Shown: positions 1-15,500 of the stretch, piece by piece
How positions within the stretch are numbered: position 1 is the first letter of the stretch
How the letters are laid out: every line of letters begins with the position of its first letter
Origin: Gymnorhina tibicen
Lineage: Eukaryota; Chordata; Aves; Passeriformes; Artamidae
Assembly (NCBI GenBank): GCA_013399875.1
Contig: VXAZ01008170.1
Span: 868,001-932,000 of the forward strand
Direction of reading: 5' to 3'
Length of the DNA: 64,000 bases
Position numbers and translations under genes: made by a program
Notes under the pieces: generated by a model
What the model saw: the letters and a program-made list of their open reading frames with translations, nothing else
Told to the model about the DNA's origin: nothing
The model's database searches: none

Positions 1-410
1 CCCATGTGACACTTTTTTGGGTAAGAGTTTAAATCGTGGGAGGAGTTTATTTAGTTGCTAGTTAATCTACATTTTTTAAAATAGAATCTTGAGCATTTAT
101 ATTTCATTTAGTTAAACCCGCTGAGAATACTTACGTGATTAACCCAATCTTACTAACCCTTCTGAACTGTACAAGCTTACTGAGTGCCAAGCACCAATTG
201 TCCTGTGAGAATAAGGCTCTAGAAAATGCAGTGCTGAGAAACATTTTAATCTGCCTACTTTTACTCAATAAATTTGAATAAAGTCAGAGAAATTGTTAAT
301 GTACATCTGAGAACAATATTTTAGGATGAGAAAACTTTAAAAATCCATTGGTTTCTAAGTTTTATTACAATTAACCATAGATAAAACTGTAAAAATAGCT
401 GAATACTTAC

Positions 411-548
411 AGGAATTTAAGGGTCCAAGCAGACATTTGTAAAGAGTTTTGTGATTTGACAGTTTGACAGTGAAGGCATGGTAGCAGAGCCATTCTGCTA
501 CCTGAATAGGGAATATGCCAGATACACTCTTGTTACCTTCAGCAATCC
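411..548 (-). CDS. TERT: TERT exon 15 (residues 1245-1290), last TERT exon in the window
   Basis: 138 bases, same as human. Reads [20 protein letters not shown], then [20 protein letters not shown]. The acceptor is TATCTCTAG and the donor GTAAGT. It ends with one base of the next codon, so at least one more exon is needed. Confidence 0.95.
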
Positions 549-3500
549 CTAGAGATAGAAAAGGAAAATAATGTGCCTGAAAATGATGAGCATTAAACAG
601 TATGTCCTGATCTTGCCTCTCTTTCTATAAAATCACCCCAGGATTTTTTACTAGAAACCTGTGTAGTCAATGAAGTCTCATACATCAGCAGAAAAACTAA
701 AAACTAGTGCCTGAGACACAATCTTCAGAAAACTGAGTTTAAGAAGAAAAATGCACCATGATTCTTATCATGCACTTATTCATTCCTGATCTTTATATCA
801 TCAGACTGCACACTCAAGATTTTTTGTCTAAAAAAACCCAAACCCACTACTTCATTGCCATTAACATCCTATACCTGCATTTATGGTTCTCAGGATAGCA
901 TAGCAGCATGATGCAGTCTGAGAGATGATCCTTAGGAAGAAACGACGATTTTCTCTAATTTGCTGGTTGAACGGAAGTTGGACTACACAGGCATGGAACC
1001 TGTTCACAAAAACAGCCTATTTAATCAAAGGTCATTTGCAACTTAAAGTGAAACTATGCCTACACAGCCTAAGCACTATACAACATTTAAAAGCACCCAA
1101 CAGTCTTTAGCTGTATCAATATTGTCACTGCATGACACCTCCCCCATATATACACATTTCTGGAATGTCAGACATATATGATGTTTGTTTCCAAATTTTA
1201 TGCTGAAAGAAGATCCTGAAGCCATCTGCCTTGGTAACAGAATTTTCCTCTGAGGACAGCAACTGTGTCATGTGTAGGGAAAATTAAACTACTCATCATC
1301 ACCAATTCCATATCACAGACCATGCCACCAGAGAACACCCACATGACAAGAGTGTGAGAGCAAGGAAAAACAAAGCAAACCCCCCAATAAATTCTGTTCA
1401 GGTATGCAGGAATACAGACTTCCAAATTATTCCACAGACCAGGATACTCACTCCTTTGCCTATACAGAAGACAACTCTATAGAAATTACTTGTATCATAT
1501 GCTTCCTTACGCCTGTTTGAAAATATTTTAAAACTGCTGACTTTTTTTTACCTTCAGACTCTGGCATTATAATCCTGCTTATGCTGAATACAGCCAATTA
1601 CAATGTTGATTTTTAATTAATCAACAATGTATATACTTGTTTGTTAAATTAACCCAGCATATTGCAGTCACTTAAGAAAATGGTGACATTTTCAGTATTT
1701 AAAGGATAAACCTAAGTACCATGCTGCATTGTAGGTTTTGGCCGAATTAACCTGACATGCAGTTATCATGGTGGACAGCTTTTTGAATAACATATAAAGG
1801 CCATTGTTAGAATGTTACCATAAAACCAAACAGAAGTAACTAAGTGATCATATCTATCAGAGAAAAATCTTAAATCACCCACAACACAAAAGTTTAAGAG
1901 CTGGACGCATCAGTGCTGTACTAGACAAACCCAATTACACTTCTTGGACAAAGAATACAGCTTGAATGTGGACCAAGACTAATTTAAGAATAAAACTAAA
2001 ATGTCCCTTCCTAACAAGTGTGAGCATAGCAAAAGAGCAACATATGATTTCTGTGAAGAGTGAAGGACCTCTCGCACATTTTCTGTGTCAAAACAACAAA
2101 AACCCAACGACTTGCTGCGGCCAATCATTCAAAGTTTTCAACATACAGAGCTTAGTATTTTCTTCCAACTTGCTTACCAGTTTCAATTTCTTTCCCTTAT
2201 CTTTATTTAAAACATTCACTTCCTCTGCTGATCAAGACCAGCTCACAAATGCCAAGATACTACCGGCCAAGGAGCAATTAAAATGTTACCAGCAATAAGA
2301 AACTACAATTAACTTGGTAGAATGAAACCTCACTTTATCTAAAGTTATACTGGTCAAAGTTCTACATGATTTTAACAGATACAAAGTTCTAAATATAAAC
2401 AGGCTAATATTTAACTGATCTAAATACAAAATGGTTAATAAGGCTTCTTGTCATATTCCTGAAGCAAAACAGACTGGTTATCTTGAGGCCAGCTGTCAAG
2501 ACCAAGACACTGAAAATCCATTTGGTGAAGTATCACTTAAACATACACATCAAATATACTCCTGTATCCTAAACCTAACAGTATTACTTAAGAACAGTGT
2601 TGAAACAAGAATAACTTGACCTTCTACTGCCATTTACTGCTGCACACATCATACATATATATATACACACACTGCACACTTATGTGGCACGCTTCTTTCT
2701 AATTCATAGCTCCTCCATGTGTCAAGAAAGCGTAATGAAATATTGACACTTACTCCAGAAGACAGTGACCTACCTGTAAGCCTGGAGTAAAAATATCTTG
2801 TAGATGTTAATGAGAACTGTTCTAAGGCTGTTGATCTATAACAGAACAGAAACAGAGCTATGAGAATATTTTAGTGTCGTAACAGAATTTGTTGAAGATA
2901 AAAAACATTTTATGCTAAACTTTAAAGATTTCTTTATTGCAACTAAGTTAACAATGTTGTGAAGGATCACTTCTGGAAGACCCTACATTTTATTTGATGT
3001 CAACATTTCCAGACTACGTGGATTTCCTCTCAAAATAAACTTTTTAATGTTAGACCTCAAAGCAGTTTTAATGCTCTTCATCACTAATCACAATATTGCC
3101 AAACATCCATTTTCATATTCCCACCTGTAAATCAAGAAATAAACTATGACATTTCAGTTTGAGGACTGCACTCAGTTTGTATTTCATGTTTTTCCCAGCT
3201 GTTCTACTTGAGTCGAAGGAAAGACTTGATCTGATAGAGGTATAAGTATAACTAGAAAAAAAAAGTAAAAAAAAAGTAGTTAAACTCCATGAGCTACTAG
3301 ACTAAATTAAATTCTGTAAAGTAAGTCTCATTTAACTTCCCATGTGACAGAGATTTCCTGCTAATCAGTGAGCTAGTCACTAGAAGATGACCATAATTAA
3401 ATTCAGTGCTGAAGGAGACTAGGCCCTGTGGCATTAAGGGTATTAGCTAAGGGCTGACTTTAATACCTCAGGCTGAAAAATTCACCCTGCTAAAAAAAGC

Positions 3501-6500
3501 CAAATCAATAACCTTAAAAACAAACTAAATGTATTTCTTAAACGCATGGTCTAGCCAGAACATTATTAATTACTCCAGTGACAATCATCTTATCTATGAT
3601 CCATGCAATGCAGGAGCTTAGGCATGAAGCCATCTTAGTTCCTGGAACAACCCTGATGTTCCAGCTACTTAGGTCAAGCTTATCAAAAGCAAAGCCTTGT
3701 AACAAACACTGTGGTGCACTTGGCAGCGCTGGGTTAATGGTTGGACTCAATCTGAAAGGTCTTTTCCAACATAAACAATTCTATGATTTTTGGAGGATTC
3801 TGATTAGTGTCTCCCAGACCAGTAGCATCGATACCTTTATCAACACAAACTGTTTCTTTCAAGAACTCAGCGAATAAATCTCTTTGGCTGTTGATTTTGG
3901 TCCTTTGCTATGGGAAACCATGTCGTATAAATTCCTTTCCTAAAATGACCAAACTTTTCTGTTTAGGAAGACTACTGAAGAACTTTACCACTCTATTGTG
4001 GAAAACCTCCTCCTAATAAATGCTTAAGGGCTGTTTATACTAAAAATGGTCAACAATGCAGCAATATTATCCTTGAGTTTAAACAGTTCTTTCTTTTCAA
4101 TTTTTTGCATATGTCTAATGCCATCTCTAGTAGTCCATGTAAAGGGTCTACAGAACTTGTCAGTAGGATACTTTATCCTGTCTGAGTTCTATGCCACTTC
4201 AGACTGTTTTGTGTAAACGGTCAAGGTTGCTGGTTTAAAGAAAAGTTCTCTTCCCCACACATTCTTTCCCACCTGAAGTGTACCAGAGGGAACACCTCTG
4301 ATGTTGAAAGGACTGCTAGTCCCTCTAGTCTATACCAAATTAATCCCAATCTTTTTTGCAATTAATTCAACTACACCATTCCCAAGGCACCCTTGTGCTT
4401 CTCCCACTATGTACGAGACACTGTAAAGCTGACACTGGAGTATACAGCTCTATTTACCTGGAGTAATTGCAGTAAACCTCAAGTGCTTTTATATCTAATA
4501 ACAAACCACACCACGGGAGCAAACGACAATCTGGCAGATGTTTAAATTTGGAACATCCTGGGATATCATCAACAGGAAAATTCACCACTGTCTTATTTGG
4601 GTTTATTAAAAGGCCGTACTCGGGAATACCTGTTGCTAGAGTCCTAAAACAGACATAAACAGTTAGGCCAAGCCCCCCCCAGCAATGCAGACAAAAACTG
4701 CTGCCATGCTGCAAGACACAAGATCTTGAACAAAAGGGCAGAAGTCAAAGAATAAAGGGAAACACAGCCAATTCTTTAGGTTAAGGAACACAGCTAGAAG
4801 TAAAGAAAGTGAAGACATTACAGGTAAAAAAATACAGAAAATAAATGAACTTGAGGATAATGGAGAAAAAAATTTTACAGATTAATGCAAATTAAGCTCT
4901 TCAGCCATGCAACACTTGAGACAAGCTGTATAAACCACACTCACAGAAACCTCTGAGATCAGAATCACTGGAAAAAGACAGATGACAAGTTATTGTTTTT
5001 GGAAGTCAACAAAACCAAGGAGAAAACATACAACAGGAACCTCATTTATCTGATGAAAAGTTTTGAACTTCGAGGGGAACGTTTTCCTTAAGAATATTTT
5101 CACTACCAGAATGCCTGCTGATTACCTGCTATATTTTGGATCAGCACTGTCTTTGACAAGCAGCAGTTTGTCTTACTTGGCAATGTACTTATGTGCAGGC
5201 TTCATCCTTTTAAAGACAGGAAGAGGTAGGCTCTTCTTCTTGGGGAGGTCATAGTTGTAATGCTGTCTCCTCAAAACTAATTTATTGAGTCCTCCAGTTC
5301 TAATAGTACATTAGGAAAAACTGTTACTACTCCATTTGCGACAGAGAGTTCACAGGATCTGTAAACAGTTCTGGAAACCTCTCACAGAAAAGGCTGGAAA
5401 CTTCTCTACAGAAAATCAACACAGTTGGTGCAGAAGTTGATATGGAACAAAGATGCAGACAACTACAGAGGGCAAGAAGGACAATATCTGCATTGCTACT
5501 CAAGTGACATCACACCTAAAAGATGTTACAGAGATTAATAGCTTGAGGCACTCAATGTTAGTTTGATTTATTGTTTCCAGAACTGTAAACCCACAGATCC
5601 CTAGAAATTTCTTTCTGTTCTGATAAGGAAATGAGGACAAATGAAGTACTCTATTCACTATTTGATACAATTTATTACTTCAAACTGTACTTAATTGATT
5701 GCTCCATCACCTTTCAGGCTCACAACAGAGCTGCATCTTTCTGACTACTGAAAAGCATGATGCAACTGACTATACTGCAGATGCTAAGCTTTTCTTCAAG
5801 ACCTGTCCTTTGGATCCTTTAAATTCACTTTGGCATCAGCAGAACTCCCCTAGGACTGACTGTACACTCCTATCTGTGGTAACCAGGACCCTCTTCTAGG
5901 ATTCAATTTTTAAAGAAAAGGTAGTTCTGAAGCACAACAAAGAATTACTGTTTTAAAACTTGTGCGAACTGCATACTACCATGCTATTGGGATCTTCAGA
6001 CACTCATCATGGAATGTTAACGACCAGAAAATTCTCAGCAATATTGGATCAGACAAGAGCTGCGTTCTTCACCAGGGAACAGAAAGCAGCAGCATGAGCG
6101 CCCAATAAAAACATTTTGAGACTGTAAGTAAGACATCTGAAAAATTTGAAGGAAAATGGTTTTAAAAGACAATTGTCAGCTACTTTCGTTAGCCTGCAAC
6201 ACCAATTTTTGCTTTAAGCTCCACCAAGGTTAGTAGGTAGGTCACTAATTCAAAATTAAGCAGCAATTGCCCACCATGTGAACTGCAACAGATTAACTGG
6301 CTATCAAGAATGTAGCTTTAGGATTCCTCCCAAGCACAGGCTACTACCAAGGACTCCAAAATAGCCCTTGACTGTTAACTCATAAAACAAATATACCTAT
6401 GTGCATAAAGATGAAAAAGAATTATGTGAAAGTTAATGATGCTTCCTACTTTGAAGACTATATCTCTAATAGCATACCTCAGAAAGGTTCTTGCCTTCAT

Positions 6501-9500
6501 TAAATGTGGTGTAAGCAGCAAAAAATCATCAATGAGACGTATTAGGACTCTGTAATCAAGAAGAAACCAATGTTAGATTTTTTAATACGCAATCCTTTCA
6601 AAGTTTTTTCATACTCTTCAGAGCAACAATGTGCCTATCCTAATTCACAAGATGGTAGAGGCCGATATGAACTCCAAATTGAGACACATGAAGAAATTCT
6701 CAGTTCTGCTTCTTTCCTAAACATAAATGAAAAAATTATATAAAATTAAAAAGCAATGAGACTGGCTAGATGAAACACGAAGGAATTTACAACACACAAA
6801 CTATTCCACAGTGGCTTCCTAGGATACAGGGGTTTACACTTTTCCAAGGGAGAATTTGCAGTATCTTCCTCTACAAGATAAGGAAAAGAGGTGCCAGACC
6901 AGGTACACAAGTATTCTTGACAGACTCCAACTCTATCTTCATTTACCACATAATAACTTGTTTATGAAGCTACAGTTTGAATGTAAAACAGAATACCATC
7001 TACCACTGTAAAGGCTGGAATTTTCCAACAGAATTCAGACCCCAAGCATGCCCATATTTTTGTGGTAAATCATGCCTAGCAGATCACAGAGAAGTAGCTC
7101 TGGAGATGATGATGTACAGGAAGGGTACTCTCATCACCTTGATCAGATCAGCTGCACTTTGGCTCAGGCAAGTCAACAGCCACATTATACTTCTGATTTA
7201 AAGGACAAATGAAATTATCAAGATCATTCAACAGACACCTAAGCAACATTCTAAAATCTGCTCTACAGAAAGACAGCTGCTACATTAAAGAGTACATTCC
7301 TCCAAATCAGTTTTATAACTTCAGTTTCATAAACAACATTCTTTGAAAGCAACAGACAGTGTTCAGACTCACATCATCAGAGCATCCTCAAGACCGTAAG
7401 AACTCTACTACTTTTGTACGGAAATGTTTAAAATTCTGACACCCAGCAAGCCTCCCAAGAACAGACACCAAACAGATGCACTTATCTGGAGTATTCCCAC
7501 ACAGTTCTTTTTTCTTTCTTTGGAAAGAATTCACAGCAATGAAGGGAGATGTCTGAACACAAACAAGTTTCAGGGTCCAGCTCATGACTAAATACCCTAA
7601 TCCAGGACTCAGTTGGGGATCTGTAAGGTAAAAGGAAGCTCAAAATTTTTACAGCTAATAAAGAGGCAAAGCTTTTATCAGGCTAGCTTTCTGTCAAGCT
7701 CCTCAGGAGCAAGCACGTGCAGGGCAAAAAGACTGAGAAGATTTACCAAAAGTCACACAAGGCTTCAAACAAGAACCAACATCCCTCATAAAGAAATCAC
7801 TATAAAGCTGTGACCTTGATAAAATGTTAAGCTTTACCGATGGCGGATTGGAAAGCCCTCAGGCAGAAGCCTGGAGTATCAGAAAGTCTGTAACAAACAT
7901 CTCATCTTGATTGAGATGAAAAGACCACAGATGATGTAGGAATGAGCAAGGCAAAACCATAAACTTCTCAGAAGTACAAGCGCAGCTTGCCAGACTCTTT
8001 ACAGCATCCCTAAATACAGGGATCTAAGAATAAATCTCCTACTAAAGATACAGGAAAGCTTCTCAGCATTTTCTTCCCACCCTTGTAACAGGGACATTCT
8101 CAAAAAAAACCACCACAGTTTCACTGAAGCTGCAGAGATGTTAGTGCGCACCACACTCCTAATGAAGTTGGAAATCCTTGAAATTCAAAACTAAACATCA
8201 GAGAAAATGACTAACAGATATCCTATACATTATGAATTACTGTAACAGAGCACAAAACAAAGTATCCCTACCCATCCTGCTGTATTCCACTAAGCAATTT
8301 GTTTTCCATGTCTCCATAGAATAAGCTGCAAAGTAAGGTTGACAAAATGGAGCCCTGTGGAATTCCACAGCACTGTAAGTAGTACCTAGCAAAGAGTAAA
8401 AGAAAACAAGAAATCAAAACATGCAACAAGATCACAATAGCTGTTTAATTTTTTTTCCCAAGTTTCAGTAAGAAATATGCTCTATGTTTGCCAGTTAGCC
8501 TTATTTAAATTTGCTTGTTCTTTCAAGAATCTACACAGAGATCCACAAGTTTTAACTTTAACAGTGAAAAAACCCCCACTAATACACATATTACTTTTGT
8601 ATTAACAAACTCCGGGAGACAACTGGTATTAGACAAAAGAAATTTTATAACTGATCTCAAACCCCAAGGCCTCCTTCTGCTGCAGACACATCCTTCATTT
8701 AAGTTTTTTAACTCTTGATGTTACATCTTGCTGTGACAGCTTCAAGTGTTCTTGTACACGAAACAAAGCACCGGGAGAATTTTCTATGCTGGCAGCAGCC
8801 AAATGGGTATGGCCCAAAAAATCCAAGGGAATTATTTTCACAACACTTCTTTGAAGCAGTGAGATACTATAATGTCCATTTCACCACTATTACATGAATG
8901 ACTTGGCGAAGCTGAAGAGAATGAATTTAGACCACATAATACTTCTGAGCACTGATCATACCTGTATTTTGAGTCATCTGAAAATTTTCCTTGTAGTAAT
9001 TTTATTTCTTACAGACTTTTGATAAATGTATCAAATGGTATTAAAAGATTTCTTATGGGTCCCCAGCTCAATAATCAGCATTTTTCTCAAAACATCAACT
9101 CAACATTAACTTAACTGTGATTTTTTTTTTGAGAAAAAGAGTCTATTTATTTACTAAACTTAAGGGGGTTCTTTTGGACAAACGAGAACAAGCTACCTAA
9201 AAGCGGTAAGTCCGTTTCAGGACAAACAGTATTTTTTCAGACAAGTTGAGACTGAATTTAAATGTATGAAACTGGTTTTGTCAGAGTGTGCTTTCTCTGA
9301 AACCATTAAAATTCCATGAAACATACTCATGTTGGTTAGTCATTATTAAAGTGTGCCACAAGAGCATTCTTACGGTCCTGCCAAAGGGAGCGTAAGCATC
9401 AATGCTAGAAAAAACTATAAACACTCTTCTATTTGACTCCTTGAAAGCTTTTCTCACTCTCCCTCAGTCCTGTGATATTCTAAAATAAGTACTCTAAAAG

Positions 9501-12500
9501 AAAGGTATTTTTTCCAGAGCAAGAAGCTATTCATTCTAATATACATCGCTCTGAATTTACAAATAAAGATCATGTAAGTACTTCCTTTTCCAGACATGGT
9601 ACACATTTGCCACCTAGAGGCAAAATATAAATACCAAGTCAGTATCTCCACCAACACAAGAAGAAATCTGCCTTATTACCTTCTGTAACATCTGATTCTT
9701 AATTTTGGAGTTACCAATAATTTTAATTCCTATTGCTACTGCCTTTTATTTTTATTGCAACTTGCCAAATAGCAAAACCATGCAGAAAAGGTTTAATTTT
9801 GCACTACAGAGAAATGACTAACAAGGCTTTTGCATGATTGCTTGGATGTTACTCTTGCTTTTGCTCACCACTACGGATCCCACCATTTTAAAGCATTTTC
9901 CTTTTGAATTACACTTGCAGTTTTAAATGAAGGTTATTCTATATTCTATGGAATAATACATTGTGTATCGTTAACATCATCCAGGTAGGAAAGAGAAACG
10001 TTATTCAATATAAATTTGATTCTAAACTCATCATGCTTTTTTGGAGCTTAAACTGATACACAAATTTCAAATTAACATGAAATAGAAATCTTTAAAAGAC
10101 AGCTATCAAAAGTCCCCAGAGTCAATTAAAGGTATCCTCGTAACAGAAAACAAACAAACCAAGCATGCTATACAAAGAATAACTAATTTCTTTTTTACCT
10201 GTTCCCAATCTTCAGGACTACGTTATGTATCATTTGAAGGAAAAAATTAAACAGGCTGGAACTTGTCTCATTGAAAGTTAAGCTCTAGAAATGTGACAAA
10301 ACAAAGATTTAAGACAAAAAATACACTATAACTTTGAAGACACACAAATCTTTTAAAAAGTAGACTGTAGCAGCTCAAAACCCTAAGTAAGTGAAAAGAT
10401 AAACCCTAAACCCAAGATGTGAACATACATACTAAAAAGCTGCTCACATCCAGCAAGTTAATTTTTTGTTGGATGTTGGGGTTTTTTTGTTTTGTGTTAG
10501 GAGAAATCAAATATAACATCTACACCCACGTTTTTAAGTGCTGGCATAATATATTGGATTGTTACGATGTATAAGACCTCGCTCTTTTGGCCATTTTCTA
10601 TCCTGCAGGACAATTCCTGTACATCACTGTCTTTACAATTCCCCAAGTTGAGGCACATGTGCCCATTCTGCTGCAAACACACACTGTGCCAGGTATTACC
10701 AACACTTCCATGCATTACTGTCCACCCAACATTTACGGAACATTTTGTTAAAAACTGTTTGATAAAAAAAACCATTTACAACAATTTAAATAACTTTAAC
10801 AATTACTTCATTCAAGTTAAAATAAAATTACTTACTACTTGCATAGATTAGACAGCAGAGAAATGCACCCAGCTTTTGATAGAGCCATGATTACTTGCAT
10901 TGAAAAGATAATGTGATGTACCCGTGGTACAGACACCTGGCCTGATGTGACACTTTTCTCAAAATGCCTTATTCTTTTGAGATAACACACAAATTGTTTT
11001 CGAATATAAAATAGTTTTAAATAGAATGCTGTTGCTTCATGCAATATCTAGCATAGCTCTCTGAATGAGTTTGAAAAAAATAACAGAATGTACTTATGCA
11101 TGAGAGATCCAGCTAGTTTCCATTTTCATCCAGGTACTCATAAGACTTCCTTATTTTTGTAGAATACTGGAATTGTACACCAGCCACACCATACATTCTA
11201 CTCCTATGTCCACAGATACACAAGATCATTTCACTTGTATGTTAGAAATCACCTTTTGTCAACCTTGTCTTTTTCCACTGCCAGGTTTAGAAAAGAAAAA
11301 TATAAAGAGGAATTATTAGCCTGAAAGAACATACCTGTCTGCTCATTTGATGCTCAGGAAATCTTGTAGGTTGTTATTATGGAACACCATGATTTCACAA
11401 CAGAAAAAGATTGAGCATATCACCTACTTCTATGCCTTTGTCATGCTCCTTGCACAGAAGGAAGTCTTGAGAACAAAGACAGACTTGTATGACAAGAATT
11501 AAAACAGAAGGATGCCTGCTTCTTTCAACAAAGCATCAGTTGGAGTAAATTTAAAACACATGTAATTTTTAACCCTACTTTAATTCACTGAAAGCAAGGA
11601 ATCTCTTTAAACAAAAACTTTTAAGAGTTGATCTTGTTTCTGTTGCACTTAACTCCCCTAAAGAAGAGTTCATTCTCATCAACCTTGACAGGTAATCCTT
11701 AAAATAAGTCAAGATGCCACATCCTTAGCTACTTGGCTTATAATACATTTTGCTCATTCTTACTTCTCTATGTTTTGGAGATAGCAAGTGTTGAAGCCCT
11801 TCTTTACTAGACAGTTAGTTTTTCACTCAAGAACTGCTGCGAGAAACAATGAAATTAGGAAAGGAAAAGAAAACGCTGGTGAAAATTAAAGTTTGAGACA
11901 ATAGTGAGAAAATCTGGGACAAGTCTAGAAGGACTTCTTGCCAGATTTCTTGCCTGGTGCACTCCTCCCACTGAACACTGAGAGCCTGTTGCAAACATCA
12001 AAGAAGAGTTGACAGAAGTCTTTCTAGAGAAGGTCCTGGTTAACTAGACAAGAGGTAATGTAACCACGTAATACATACACACAAGTACATACATACTCAC
12101 ATACAAGTAAAAATCCCAATCTTCCTCTAATTCTTCTTTCTTTTTCAGTTGAAAAGAAGCCTCACAAGACTTACCTGTTCAACTACTACTGCATTTTGCA
12201 ATGAGGCATTCTCCTGAAGCTGGGACACAAACTGCTTCATGTCTGGCATAAAGTCCTTGAAAGTAGAAACCTGTGTAATTGTTTAAATTGTAAAGGAATA
12301 AATGATGAAAGCAGTAGAAAATTCAGTAACTGACTTTTTTATTCAGTGGAGGTCAAAGGACCAGCCTTATTGCGTTATTTTAATTCAACAATTCTACTGT
12401 TAAAATGAAATGTTTCACTCAAAAATATCTATTTCCACGACCATTTTTCTTTATTTTTACTAAACGTGAGTAAATACTTTAAAAGGTATGGACGCAAAAG

Positions 12501-15500
12501 AAACTTTTCTACCTCTGGAAAATATCTAACAGTAGTTAAAAAGGGTTTATTAAGTACTTAACCAATTCAAATTGTGACTAAAGAAAGCTATAAAGGAAGA
12601 ATTCTCCTTGGACCAAAATATGTTTACAACAGCAAACGGAAGAAATCAGGAAGTCGTACATGTCTCTTATAGACTCTCTTGGCTTTTCCACTCGGGGTAA
12701 TCATAATCACAGCGTAGCGCCGTATGCAGTACACGGTTCTCTTCTCAGGCTTCAGGACCCGCGAAATCACCTCCACGAGTTTATTGTGAGGAATGGCATC
12801 ATAAGCCCTGGACACATCGGTCTGAAATAGAAGAAATATCTTCCACCACGTTTTCAGCAATATCGCTGTGAACATTGTGGTAGTATAAAAAAAAAAGTAT
12901 TGCTGTAGTATGTAAGCAAGGCTGAAGGACAGATCACACAGGAGTAAAATTATTGCACCATTCAGGCCAAATTTGTGAACTAAATAAAAACTCACCGCTT
13001 ATCTGAAAAACCTTCCCCCACTCACTGAGTATTCCCTTAGAAGGGATATCCGAATCATCACTTTTAGCACAATTCTTATTTTTAACAGAAGATTATACCA
13101 TATGCAACCTTAAATCTAACACGGAACCCTCAATCATTTAAGTTAATAGCTGATATTTTTATGTTTAAGTATTTTAAGAAACTTTCCTCACCATATGGCC
13201 ATGGAGATGACATCTTAGATTTTTGGAAAGCTGCAAACCTAGATATTTTACCTTTTCCAAACCTCATATTGGAAACCTACCTCTGCTTTTACTTGTCATA
13301 GTAAAAACTGAAAACTTTCTGTAGAAGCAACAATTTTAGGATTATTGTAACACAAATTATGTCAATGACATGACCCTTTGGCTTGAAAGATAACAAGACA
13401 AAATTACAAAAGTTATTTCAGGACAGGATGACAAGCGACCTATGAGAGATGAGAAAGGAACCCTCCTATAATATACATAAATCTGTGTAATTTATGTATT
13501 TCTGTATACATTACCTCAGTTCAAAGTTACTAATTGAAATCAAACACAAAATGTTGTCTGCTAGACAGAACTGACAAAAGTGTGAAGAACAAACTCCTTC
13601 AAATAGTGTAACAACAAGCACTGCTTTTTTCAAAGTGGTAGAAGAAACTTACTGGAAAAACACCAACTAGAAGTCATGTGTTCATTTTCAACAGAAACTA
13701 ATGATACTGAGATAGAAAAGACCAATTTTTTAAGAGACAGTGAACTTATTCAAAAGCACACAGAATGTTTTTTCTGGTTTTCATATGGCTCAAAAGCCTA
13801 TCTGAGCTTGTATCTTTCTCCCACTTTTATACTCAGCTAAATGTAACTGCAAAAAACTCAGTGCATGTATAGAAGCAGAAGCTCCTACATGACAAAAAGA
13901 TGGACAGAAAAACACCCAAGTAAAGGAAGCTCTACTGCAGGGACACCTAGACACAAAAAGCAATCAACCACCCCCACCAAAAAACTAACCAGAGTCTGTT
14001 AGGTATGCACAAAATTTTATTTAGAAAAAGAAATAATTATGCAGTCAGGTCACAGCTAATACAGCTATAAAAGTATCTGCACAAGCTGGTTTTGAAAAGC
14101 TAGTTCGTAATAATAATAATAAAATTTGTAATAATCTAATATGTAATTAAAAATACATACCTTTACACAGTAGAAATGAGGAATTTCACCACCAGATACA
14201 AGAACCTTTGTAACAAACTGCTTCCATTTCTTGTAGATGTCATCTTTCCCAAACACTGAAGAGCCTATAAAACCGGTGTTTATAGTCCGTTCATAATTTA
14301 ACACACTAAACAGATTTTTTAGTTGAGTGTTGTAATGATTCATCTAAAGAGACCAAAGAGAATCACCTTAAATTACGTTGAAACACAATAAATTCTGTGC
14401 AATACAAAGATTACAAATTTACATGAAGTTTAAGATTAAATTTATGTATTTACTATATTATTTTGTTCAACTGAAGCATTCAGAAAGCCTGAATATCACT
14501 GCAGTAACTACTTCAAAGTGACAAAACAGTCTCAGAGATTTTTTTTTTGGGTACGGTTAAATCCTATGGAAAATGTTTTTGTTCCTATACTTGACTCTTG
14601 GAAATCAAGGTAATAGTTACAGTGATAAATAGATAAATGCCAGCAAATAAAACCACCATTGATCTGAAAATAACTTCTTAAATACCATTCATTCTCTCTG
14701 CTGGAGATAACGACAGCAACAAGAATAGCAAAAAGAAGGTGTGCTCTGAGATTTTATGCTAACTCCAGCTGCACCATCAGCTGGGCCTCTGGAGGTACTT
14801 TATCCAAGTAATTGAGCAAGGATTTAACTCAGCTGTGGGGATAGTCAAGTACATCAGAGAAGCACTGAAGTGGTGCAGGTTAATTATCTCTGTAAACACC
14901 ATAATATGGAATATTATGTACTTTTAGCTGATGCTCTTTTCATCTGGTCTGCGATCACACAGTCTGAACAGTAAGTGCTAAGAAGCTGTTGACACCTCAC
15001 CCATTTGGGGAACGTTCACTCTTGTGAATGAGACCCAGCCTTAAGGAAAAGCAATTAATGCAGCCATGCAAGATGGTGAAACTGGGCTGCCACTATGTCT
15101 TCTGGTTAACTGCCCTGTTAAATAGATTATTCTGTGCACTCGGTGTTCTGTCTCTGTTCCCACACTGCAATTACTCTCAGCTTCCTTTCTACCTCTCTAC
15201 TGTGCTTCCTCCAGCTTCCTCACCCTTCCTTAGACCCTCTTCCGTAACGCACCCAGCTCACCACTGTTCACTGCCTCCACAGACAATTTCACAGATCAAC
15301 ATGCACCCATCAGTACTCAGGCAAATCCCAACAGGCCAAACTCATCCATACCAAAAAACGGGATTACCTTACAAGCTGAGTCATTCTATTGGGCTCATTT
15401 CCTTAAGACAGGTTTGCGAACAGGAGTTTGTGATTCTGGAACTGGATGCTTATGGTAATAAAGCATTGGAAAGGGAGAAGCTAAGCTGGAACAGACCCAT

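Larger units (their letters stand above)
1..4457 (-). other. TERT: TERT introns 11-15 (non-exonic parts)
   Basis: Intron 15 (1-410) is partial and contains no recognisable exon 16. Intron 14 (549-874) and intron 12 (2836-3124) are short. Intron 13 (1000-2773) has a small AT/AC dinucleotide tract at 2651-2672. Intron 11 (3252-4457) has a CR1 3'-end fragment near 3715-3790. I see nothing else here. Confidence 0.8.

Noticed and set aside
1..410. TERT exon 16
   Set aside because: Searched on the minus strand for the conserved C-terminal end (DFKTILD type). Not present, so the last exon is outside the window.
4261..4340. Candidate for TERT exon 12 (reads ...FN...GKN... on the minus strand)
   Set aside because: A far better match with exact human length and good splice sites lies at 3125-3251.
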